DNA from: Stentor coeruleus
Taxonomy: Eukaryota; Ciliophora; Heterotrichea; Heterotrichida; Stentoridae
DNA: 41,794 nt
Assembly: GCA_001970955.1 (NCBI GenBank)
Contig: MPUH01000648.1
Span: forward strand, 1-41,794
Direction: 5' to 3'
Shown one piece after another: positions 11,165 to 18,445 of the stretch. Made by a program: the position numbers and the translations under genes. Under the pieces are notes generated by a model. That model did no database searches and had not been told where the DNA came from. It saw nothing but the letters and a program-made list of their open reading frames with translations. Every line of letters begins with the position of its first letter. Positions within the stretch are counted from its first letter, which is position 1.

Positions 11165-11587
11165 ATGTCAACAAAGCTCACAACAAATATTTGGCCAACA
11201 AGGTCTGGGAAAGCTGATTACAAAGATCTTCATAAACTTCAGGATGTGACTAGATATAATACTTCAACTTTTAATGTTGCTTTTTATAAGGACTCACCAA
11301 ATAGACAAGGAACTCCAAAGCCAATTGCAAAAAGGAATCAATCTACTAAACCTCAAAAGTCAAGGTCACCAAAAAAGGTATACCTAGAAAGTATTATCAA
11401 AGAAGCACCTTTTGTAGAGAAAATCTATCAGAATGCACTTAGATTTAAGCCAAGAAACTTAACTGCTCAATTCCCTATAGTCCAACATTCATTTAAAACT
11501 AACATTGCAGTGTATAATGACTTTCATATAAGAGAGACAAATGCAGGATTTGCTAGAAACAGTTATGGAGGATTTTATACTAAATAG
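11165..11587 (+). CDS. Small basic protein, candidate ciliary microtubule inner protein (140 aa)
   Basis: ATG at 11165, TAG at 11585-11587, no intron needed. The protein is basic, lacks hydrophobic segments, and has a Ser/Pro/Lys-rich middle (QKSRSPKKV). Its last residues, ETNAGFARNSYGGFYTK, resemble the TNxGYxRxxxGGFF-type C-terminal peptide that I recall from CFAP276 (C1orf194) and some other axonemal doublet lumen proteins. The rest does not align convincingly with CFAP276 by eye. A role inside doublet microtubules would suit a heavily ciliated cell, but this rests only on the C-terminal motif, size and charge. The gene itself is convincing from codon pattern and length; the function is tentative. 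Confidence 0.65.
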   Translation: MSTKLTTNIWPTRSGKADYKDLHKLQDVTRYNTSTFNVAFYKDSPNRQGTPKPIAKRNQSTKPQKSRSPKKVYLESIIKEAPFVEKIYQNALRFKPRNLTAQFPIVQHSFKTNIAVYNDFHIRETNAGFARNSYGGFYTK

Positions 11588-11741
11588 TATTCCCTTATAA
11601 GATGTAGTTATAAAAAGTCAATTAACTTAAATGATAAAAATCTGACAAGATGTTATGGTATAGTTAAATAGGTTTATTATATTTTTTTTGATAGATTTTT
11701 GACAATCTTATTAAGATAATAAAGGAAAATAAAGCATGTAG

Positions 11742-11973
11742 GATACTCTTAAAATTGCACAAAGACAGCTAAGTCTTAATTGATTTAGTAATTTATCAAC
11801 AGAAAATAATAAGAATGGATTATAATAATTACTGATTCTGATGATCTTGGAAGTAAAGGAACTTTAGAAAAAGATTGTGAAACACTTAATTTTATGCAAA
11901 AGTAATTATTGATATTTTACCTTTTGGGAATTCTAATATTGATAAACTGACGAATAATGCTGAAATTGGGTAA
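11742..11973 (+). pseudogene. Possible decayed VWA-domain fragment (Rpn10-like), uncertain
   Basis: Three short coding-like segments in different frames sit in order: DTLKIAQRQLSL, then IIIITDSDDLGS followed by TLEKDCETL, then IDILPFGNSNIDKLTNN before a TAA at 11971-11973. Together they recall the second half of a von Willebrand A fold as in proteasome subunit Rpn10 (an ALKHRQ-like helix, a hydrophobic strand RIIxFVxS, then VDIINFGxxxxNTEKL). Stops and frame changes separate the pieces. One 15-nt GT..AG candidate (GTAATTTATCAACAG) lies inside but does not by itself restore a full frame. I see no N-terminal VWA half upstream. It could be a gene relic or chance. Confidence 0.25.
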
Positions 11974-12121
11974 TATTTTATATGAAAAGATAAGAATATG
12001 CCTAACTAACATTAGAAAAATCTAAGCATTTATATATCCTAAAAAAAAGTATACATACCTGCTTAAGACTTAAAAAATCATAATAAATAAAATATTTTGA
12101 CGTCTAATTACATGAAATCTC

Positions 12122-12751
12122 TTACTTTCCTGTTGCTTCGACGATTTTTTTTTCTTTTTTAGCAGCTTCTTGATTGAGTAAACTAAATATAAATCACTTT
12201 TCTATTGTCTCAAAAGCTGTCTTATCCATTTTATCCACCCACATCCTAAAATATTCCCTTATTTTCTCAACATTACTTTTGCATTTATTTTCCACTACAC
12301 CAAAGATTTTAATAAGCATATCCAGTGGAGTTTTTCTAACTTTTTCCGTAAAGTAAATTTTTTTCTCAAAAGTTATTTCCTCACGTGATCTCTTTTGCGG
12401 TATCCGAGTAGGTAATGGGCTTTCCAAAAGAAACATTTTCTGAAATTCCTCCATAAAATCAGCTTGTTGGACTATCAAAGACCCAGGTTGATTATAAATC
12501 CTACAGTTTTCCCATATCTGACTAATATCTTTTAGTAATTTTTCAATATTGTTATACTTTCCTTTTTTAAGTTTTTTTTTACATGTACTTAAATCCATTG
12601 GATGCTTGATAATCCTCGGGTAATCAAAAAGTCCTAAAGTTTTATAATCAACAGGTTCTAAAAAACTCCCAGCTTCTTCACATTCTTCTAAGGATTTAAT
12701 AAGAATATTAGAGTATTCAACCCTTAATAAAAATTACATATTTTCATCCAT
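12122..12751 (-). CDS. Single-bromodomain protein with NET-like C-terminus (BET-like), three exons, 199 aa
   Basis: Exons on the minus strand: 12751-12738, 12722-12198 and 12182-12122, with 15-nt introns between. Splicing gives 600 nt with ATG and TAA. Residues ~6-105 form a bromodomain: EPVDYKTLGLFDYPRIIKHPMDLSTCKKKL (the ZA loop with the PMDL motif), then DISQIWENCRIYNQPGS, where the Asn of CRIYNQ is the acetyl-lysine-binding Asn. A basic patch (PQKRSREE) follows, then a region of ~70 residues (KVRKTPLDMLIKIFGVVE...RMWVDKMDKTAFETIENLL) that matches the pattern of the extra-terminal (NET) domain of BET proteins, though weakly. Single bromodomain plus NET is the arrangement of plant GTE proteins. 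It would read acetylated histones in the nucleus. Without splicing, the start codon and the last 20 residues are missed. It starts only 48 bp after the kinesin stop on the same strand. Confidence 0.85.
12183..12197 (-). other. 15-nt spliceosomal intron (bromodomain gene, intron 2)
   Basis: GTGATTTATATTTAG, with a less common GTGA donor. Retained, it gives TGA after ...FETIEK. Removed, the frame continues for about 20 residues (NLLNQEAAKKEKKIVEATGK) to TAA at 12122-12124. A lysine-rich tail fits the preceding helix. Confidence 0.75.
12723..12737 (-). other. 15-nt spliceosomal intron (bromodomain gene, intron 1)
   Basis: GTAATTTTTATTAAG interrupts the fifth codon. Left in, it puts a TAA in frame just after the start; removed, MDENM joins VEYSNILIKSLEE, the first bromodomain helix. 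Confidence 0.85.
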
Positions 12752-12799
12752 ATTTTTATAACCAAATCTTAATGGTAATGATTGGAATGTTAATTAAAA

Positions 12800-15700
12800 T
12801 TAATCATCATCTACTTCACTATCTTCTTCTAATTTCCATACTCTAAATGTTTTATCTGAAGATGCTGAGATAATTGTTTGACTACTGGCTTGGATTGATG
12901 ATAAACAATTTATACTTGCTGAATGACCTAATAATTCTCCTGAATAATTGATATCATTACCATGACCTTTCCATACACGTATTTTACCTTCTTTTCCACC
13001 ACTATAAGCTCCTCTTTGATTTATATCAGTAGCTAAAGTATTAACCCAATCTGGATGTGCGCTTATAATAGTTTTTATTTCATTTCCACTATCTTGATTC
13101 CAAATCCTTAGATTTTTATCCCTTGATCCTGATATAAGTGTATCATTATAAATAGTCAATGCAGTTATACAATCATAATGTGAAGTTTCGAATGGTTTAA
13201 CAACTTCAAAATCCGCAAGTTTCATTCTATGAACTTTATGATCTCTACAACCATAATAAATCATCTCATTATGGATTATAAGAGAAAAAATATCGAGGTT
13301 TTTTTCCTTTTCACAAATTGGTAAGTCCATTTTTCTCATATCCCAAATAAATAAACTATTAGGATTACCTTTACCTGCACATATGAGTAAATTGTCATGA
13401 GCTTTCATAGTTCTTATTTCATCATTATGTCCTCTAAAAGTAAAAGCTTTATTTAAAGTAAAAGTGTCATACATATTGACGATACTTCCTGAACATGTGA
13501 AAAAAGTGCTTTTTTCAGCCCAATAAACCATTGATCTTATAAAAGATGTATGTGCAGGAACTTCACCTATATAAGAAAAATCTTCAAGGTTCCAGATTTT
13601 TAATTTTTGATTTGAACCTGTATAAAGCATGCTTTCTGTATTAAACATTGATACTATAGGCCCTTCATGTGCTTCAACTTTTGCTACTTGTTCCCATTTT
13701 TGATTTGGATTATAACAATAATCAGGAGCTAAAGTTGTTCTTGATCTAACAAATGACCTTTGTAAACGTTCAAATACTGAGTCATCTTCAGCTACAGGTT
13801 TAAGATTCTGAGATGAATTATACCCAATTGTCATCCTTGGATTTAAAAGACGCTCTTTATCACCTTCTTCATGAGCTCCAAGAATAATCTTATTTTTTTT
13901 ATGTTTATCACGAGCTTTTGTTAATGATACAGAGTTATATGAGTGTCTTGGTTTTGTTTTGTCGTATTCCCCATCTTTCATTTCATTATATGCCCGGTAT
14001 AATTTGTTATATTTATTCACATAACCATCCATACGTTCTTTGAGTTTTTTAATTTCTTCATTTTTCTCAGTTAATTCTTCCATGTCTTCAGCACTTTTTC
14101 CTGACTCTTCTGTGATTTTGACGATGATGTCGGTTTTTTCATGAAGTTCTTGTTGCATTCTTAGGATTTCATTTTCAAATGTTTTTTTGATTATTTCTTT
14201 CTCTGAGACCATTTGACTGAATATTGCTTGTAAGTCTTCGACTTCTCCATCTTTGATTGTAAGATTTTTCTTGAGTTCTCTAACTTTAGAAGATTTTATG
14301 AGGATTTCATCNCCATCTTTGATTGTAAGATTTTTCTTGAGTTCTCTAACTTTAGAAGATTTTATGAGGATTTCATCGAATAGTAAGGATATTAGGTTTT
14401 GAGAGTTTTCTTGTGAGTTGAGATTGGCTCCACGAGATTTTATTTCTTCAACACGTGAGTTTGATATTTTATTGGTGTATTCGAGANCGAATAGTAAGGA
14501 TATTAGGTTTTGAGAGTTTTCTTGTGAGTTGAGATTGGCTCCACGAGATTTGATTTCTTCAACACGTGAGTTTGATATTTTATTGGTGTATTCGAGGATT
14601 TTGTTTTGTTTGAAGTTGATTTTTTCTTCAAGAATTTCGATTTCGTCAAGGATTTCCTGACTTTCTCTACGACTTGATTCGATTTTGCTATATAATTCAT
14701 CAAGGTCAATATTAGGCTCATGGTCAAATACTGTTGTAAAAGGGCAGGGTATATGTTCACTTCTTTGTGGCCTAACCCTATAATTCCCTGATCCTAAATC
14801 AATAAACTTTTGTTGTTGTTTATTAACCTCATTATAAGAAGTATATAAATCTTTTAAATCCTCTTCAAGTACATCTTTTTCTTCAACTTCTTTATTCAAC
14901 AACTTCATATACTCTTTTTCTTCAACACAAGCTTTAGCATATTCTTTTATCCATTCTTTCAATGTATCAACTCCAATAGCCAAAGTTGTTGATTTTCTTT
15001 TTAAAGCAATATCTCTTTGTCTTTTTTGTAATGCAGCAAGTTCTTCAGTTTTCCTTTTAGCTATAATATCTTTTTTCATATTCTCACTTTTAAGTATTTT
15101 AATTTCTTGGTCCTTTTTAGCTTCTGATCTTTTCAATAAAAGAAATTCTTTAGCTTTTTGGGTTTTCATTTTCAAAAACTGATCCTTTTCTTCTTTGTAT
15201 TTTTTCTGCAACTCGACCTTCTGTTTTTTTTCTTTTTTGATTTCTTCATTCATTTTCGTCAATTGAGATTTTTGGTTTTCTAAAAGTTTATGCAAATTAG
15301 TCATTTCTCTATCTTTTTTCATGTTTTCCTGAAGCTGGCGTTCTAAGGTTTGGATTTTGGCGCCGAATTTATCAGAAACTGACTTTCTTTCACCCCCTGA
15401 TACTTCTTTAGATTTTTCCATTGCCATATCTCTTTCTTTTTCAGTATTCCTCAATTCAATCTGAATTTCTTGTATTTTTTTATAATATTGATTCGACATT
15501 TCTTCAAGTAATTTCGCTTGCATGTCTTTAAAAGCACTTTCAATATTCTTAAGCTTTTCTTCTTTTTCTTTAATTTTGCATTCAACAACAACAATTTCTT
15601 CTTTCTGAGTATTAAGTTCAGTCTCTTGTACTTCAAATTCTTCAATAATCTCAGTACTTTCTTCTATTTCTTCACTTTGTGGGACTTCAGGTTTCTCCAT

Positions 15701-17398
15701 AGTTGCAAAAACAGTTTCAGCAAACATCCGCCCATAATCATCAACATTTTTATTAAGAATCTCTTCCAAATTTTCCCCTGACCTATTCCCTTTAATCTTA
15801 AGTCTTTCTAATTCTTGTGTTTTCGTATCAAGAAGTTTTCTATCTTTTTCATATTCTTTCATAAGATGAGTATATTCATATTCTAAATCTTTTATAACAA
15901 TATCTTTACTTTCTTTATCTTTTTTTAATTTCTCAATCTGCTCTAAATACTCATCAACAAGTTTTACTGAAGTCTCATCTTCTTCAAGCATAGGAATATT
16001 ATTAACTCTTAAAATATCCATATACTTATCAATACGATCTTTAAATAAATCCCTTTCTTTTTTAATACGAAAGTTATCGATTTCTACTGCTTGTAAAGCT
16101 TGTCTAGCAACATCTAACTCTGCCGTAACAGCTGATAATCTTTTTTCTAATTGTTGAGCTTTAAAAGTAGAAATATCAGAACCTTCAGGTGCTCTAGTTG
16201 TAGTTTGAGTTTTTAATCCTTCAAGTATATTTTTTATATCATCATTATTACTAGATGATAAAACCATATGATATTTTTGTATTTCCAATTTTAAAGATGA
16301 AATTTCTTCTCTAAGTGTTGCTATCATTGCACTATGTGGATCTGTATTGACAACAGGTTTATTTTTTATATGTCTTGCCCTACTTGCATATTTTAATGTA
16401 TTAAGAGTTTCTTCGAAATTTGTATCAGAAGGACTAGCACAAGCTATCATAAAAGTATTTGCATTACCTCCTAAGGAATCTTGAAGTATACGGGTTAGTT
16501 TTGAGTCTCTATATGGAATATGTTGTGATTTTTTAGACTCTTCAGTCAATGCGCTTATAACGTTACCTAAACATAAAAGGCCTTTGTTTATGCTAATACC
16601 TTCTTTTAATGTCGCCCCAGAAGCTCCTGTCCTTTTAGCTCTTTCAGAACCTGCTAAATCGACAAAGTGAAATTTCGACATCCACTTTTCAGCTTGTGCA
16701 TCTTCAGTTTTTTCTTGAACAGACTGATAGTCTATGTTTATTGTAAATATAGCATGAGATCGACTACTTTGTGAATTCATTAATGTTGAAGCAACACTTC
16801 TTTGTAAAGTCCCATCTTCTAAGCATTTTAATGTATTATCAACATTTACAACAATTTCTTCTGAAAGTCCATCTATAACTATACTACCAGCTCGTTCACG
16901 AATTGCAAGGTTTTTTTCTGTTGTAATTCCAGATTTGTTAAGTAAATCATGGATTTCTTCGTTGTATATTTCTATAAAATTGATCTTAACCACAAATTCA
17001 GCCTCTGATTTACGTTTTTCTAGTTCTTCAAATATCAAAGATATTACTCGGGGGATAATCCCTATGTCTTCTTGCTTGATATCAGTTAATCTTCCACTTC
17101 CCATTGTATAAGTTTTCCCACTACCTGTTTGTCCATATGCTAGTATTGTTGCGTTATAACCTTTGAATACTGTCATAACAAGATCTTTTGCACAACCTTG
17201 AAATACTTCATCTTGTGTGCTTTCTATACCAAATACTTGGTCAAAAGTGAAAGTTCTGTCGCTTCCTATGGTGATAACTTTGATTTTCGTATCGACTGAA
17301 ACACAAACTCCTGATCCTTCATTTTTTTCCTTGTTGTTTAGTGGCCTAACTCTTAAAGCAACGCCTACTGAACTTGATTCTTCATTTCTTCCCTCCAT
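12800..17398 (-). CDS. Kinesin-4 family motor with C-terminal WD40 propeller (KIF21-like)
   Basis: The frame is open from ATG to TAA, 1532 codons as printed. The N-terminal motor domain (about 8-350) has the P-loop GQTGSGKT at residues 89-96, switch I NSQSSRSHAIF, switch II DLAGSERAKRTGA, and the neck-side LNTLKYASRARHIKNKPVVN typical of kinesin-4. A long coiled coil (about 360-1130, Glu/Lys-rich) follows, then about seven WD40 repeats (about 1190-1525; DKTFRVWKLEEDSEVDDD at the end). Motor, coil and WD40 propeller together is the KIF21A/KIF21B plan; those proteins restrain microtubule growth, and related kinesin-4s act in cilia. Two blocks of about 22 and 37 residues are doubled around N at 14312 and 14487. 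Both insertions keep frame, so the real protein is probably about 1473 residues. The 5' end is 38 bp from the divergent gene at 17437. Confidence 0.93.
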   Translation of the reverse strand: MEGRNEESSSVGVALRVRPLNNKEKNEGSGVCVSVDTKIKVITIGSDRTFTFDQVFGIESTQDEVFQGCAKDLVMTVFKGYNATILAYGQTGSGKTYTMGSGRLTDIKQEDIGIIPRVISLIFEELEKRKSEAEFVVKINFIEIYNEEIHDLLNKSGITTEKNLAIRERAGSIVIDGLSEEIVVNVDNTLKCLEDGTLQRSVASTLMNSQSSRSHAIFTINIDYQSVQEKTEDAQAEKWMSKFHFVDLAGSERAKRTGASGATLKEGISINKGLLCLGNVISALTEESKKSQHIPYRDSKLTRILQDSLGGNANTFMIACASPSDTNFEETLNTLKYASRARHIKNKPVVNTDPHSAMIATLREEISSLKLEIQKYHMVLSSSNNDDIKNILEGLKTQTTTRAPEGSDISTFKAQQLEKRLSAVTAELDVARQALQAVEIDNFRIKKERDLFKDRIDKYMDILRVNNIPMLEEDETSVKLVDEYLEQIEKLKKDKESKDIVIKDLEYEYTHLMKEYEKDRKLLDTKTQELERLKIKGNRSGENLEEILNKNVDDYGRMFAETVFATMEKPEVPQSEEIEESTEIIEEFEVQETELNTQKEEIVVVECKIKEKEEKLKNIESAFKDMQAKLLEEMSNQYYKKIQEIQIELRNTEKERDMAMEKSKEVSGGERKSVSDKFGAKIQTLERQLQENMKKDREMTNLHKLLENQKSQLTKMNEEIKKEKKQKVELQKKYKEEKDQFLKMKTQKAKEFLLLKRSEAKKDQEIKILKSENMKKDIIAKRKTEELAALQKRQRDIALKRKSTTLAIGVDTLKEWIKEYAKACVEEKEYMKLLNKEVEEKDVLEEDLKDLYTSYNEVNKQQQKFIDLGSGNYRVRPQRSEHIPCPFTTVFDHEPNIDLDELYSKIESSRRESQEILDEIEILEEKINFKQNKILEYTNKISNSRVEEIKSRGANLNSQENSQNLISLLFXLEYTNKISNSRVEEIKSRGANLNSQENSQNLISLLFDEILIKSSKVRELKKNLTIKDXDEILIKSSKVRELKKNLTIKDGEVEDLQAIFSQMVSEKEIIKKTFENEILRMQQELHEKTDIIVKITEESGKSAEDMEELTEKNEEIKKLKERMDGYVNKYNKLYRAYNEMKDGEYDKTKPRHSYNSVSLTKARDKHKKNKIILGAHEEGDKERLLNPRMTIGYNSSQNLKPVAEDDSVFERLQRSFVRSRTTLAPDYCYNPNQKWEQVAKVEAHEGPIVSMFNTESMLYTGSNQKLKIWNLEDFSYIGEVPAHTSFIRSMVYWAEKSTFFTCSGSIVNMYDTFTLNKAFTFRGHNDEIRTMKAHDNLLICAGKGNPNSLFIWDMRKMDLPICEKEKNLDIFSLIIHNEMIYYGCRDHKVHRMKLADFEVVKPFETSHYDCITALTIYNDTLISGSRDKNLRIWNQDSGNEIKTIISAHPDWVNTLATDINQRGAYSGGKEGKIRVWKGHGNDINYSGELLGHSASINCLSSIQASSQTIISASSDKTFRVWKLEEDSEVDDD
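14247..14377. repeat. Duplicated 65-bp block around a single N in the kinesin coiled coil
   Basis: 14247-14311 recurs at 14313-14377 with N at 14312. It doubles 22 residues around KSSKVRELKKNLTIKD. The copies are identical and 65+1 is a multiple of three, so the frame survives. It looks like an unmerged contig overlap. Confidence 0.85.
14377..14597. repeat. Second duplicated block (~110 bp) around a single N in the kinesin coiled coil
   Basis: 14377-14486 recurs at 14488-14597 with N at 14487 and one substitution (GATTTTATTTC against GATTTGATTTC). It doubles 37 residues around NSRVEEIKSRGANLNSQENS and keeps frame. Probably another unmerged overlap; the two joins share an end at 14377, so a very short contig seems to sit between them. 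Confidence 0.85.
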
Positions 17399-17436
17399 AT
17401 TATTTAGATGAGAATTGTAAAGAAACTAATACATAA

Positions 17437-18009
17437 ATGGAAAGAAACTTGAAATCTAATAAGAAATCCCCACCAATGTCCCCACATCTGCCTTTCTTAT
17501 TTGTGAATAAAGGAATTGAAGAAGATGAATGTTCTACATCGTGTTCTTATATGAAAACAAATATTGATCAGAGTTTTATTAAAGAACTTAGTAAGATCGG
17601 TGTTAAGACTGGTAAGATATTAGATACTAATCCTGCTAAATGTAAAGAAGATAATAAATTTTCCCCTACAGTTTCACCTAGTGGTAGGTTCCCATATCAG
17701 AGAAAAGCTAGAAGTATATCTCCTCCTAAAGATTCGTTAACTATATGTGAACGAAATACAAATTTCTTTTTCCCTGCAGGAAGCCCAATTGTTCCTGATA
17801 ATTCATTGCAAGGGAATCTTCCGCAATCTGAAGATCAAGAGGATGATAATGATCTTTTAGTTTTGAAACAACAGTATTTGAAATTACTTATGCAAGCACC
17901 TAACTTGAATTTCAAATCCGAACTTTTTGAGAGTGAAGATGATTTTTCAGGCACTGAAGAGTTTAATGAATGGGAAAGTTCGATAATGAAAAAAATGCAA
18001 CTGCATTAG
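17437..18009 (+). CDS. Hypothetical protein, 190 aa, low complexity
   Basis: ATG at 17437, TAG at 18007-18009. I recognise no domain. The protein is Ser/Pro-rich with several SP and SPP sites (PPMSPHLP, TVSPSGRFP, SISPPKDS) that look like proline-directed kinase targets. It has an acidic stretch (SEDQEDDNDLL) leading to a predicted amphipathic helix (LVLKQQYLKLLMQAPNL). No signal peptide or membrane segment is seen. It is divergent from the kinesin gene with only 38 bp between start codons, so the two must share a very compact promoter region. Probably a disordered, lineage-specific regulatory or cytoskeletal protein; that is a guess. Confidence 0.7.
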   Translation: MERNLKSNKKSPPMSPHLPFLFVNKGIEEDECSTSCSYMKTNIDQSFIKELSKIGVKTGKILDTNPAKCKEDNKFSPTVSPSGRFPYQRKARSISPPKDSLTICERNTNFFFPAGSPIVPDNSLQGNLPQSEDQEDDNDLLVLKQQYLKLLMQAPNLNFKSELFESEDDFSGTEEFNEWESSIMKKMQLH

Positions 18010-18445
18010 CTTGTAGAAATATCAAATTTAGTGTACTTAATCCATTAAAAAATTTATATGTATGGTTTAATAAGTGTCTTTTATTAAATGTTGTAAGAGA
18101 AGTTATTGTATTGTAATTTTAAATAATTTTCTTATTAAGATATAACAAATAAATTTATTAGTTTATAAGAGTATCTGAAAGACTTTTAAATTCTTAGCCA
18201 ATATTAAATATACAATTCATAACTCTTAAACTCAAAATAGGAAATTATATTGAAATAGTTATACAGGGTATTAAAAGTTTAGATTTCTTATCCTTTTTTT
18301 GTCTATAAAAAATGGAAACTAAAATTTATTATTTGCCTTCTCTCGCTTTAACTCAATTAATCTAAGCCAATTCAATAAAATTATCTCAAGCTAATAATAT
18401 TGTACATATACAATTTATACTAATCTTTTATCTGATTATAATAAA
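18010..18445. other. Intergenic spacer, nothing recognised
   Basis: AT-rich, with stops in all frames. It separates two plus-strand genes. No RNA gene or repeat seen. Confidence 0.5.

Noticed and set aside
14247-14597. Genuine heptad-repeat expansion in the kinesin coiled coil
   Set aside because: Both duplications are centred on a single N and are near-identical at the DNA level, as at five other N sites, so an assembly overlap is the simpler explanation.
15451-15781. Open frames on either strand inside the kinesin coiled coil, encoding Lys/Leu- or Phe/Asn-rich peptides
   Set aside because: They are shadows of the AG-rich coiled-coil coding sequence; residue composition is low-complexity and no conserved motif is present.
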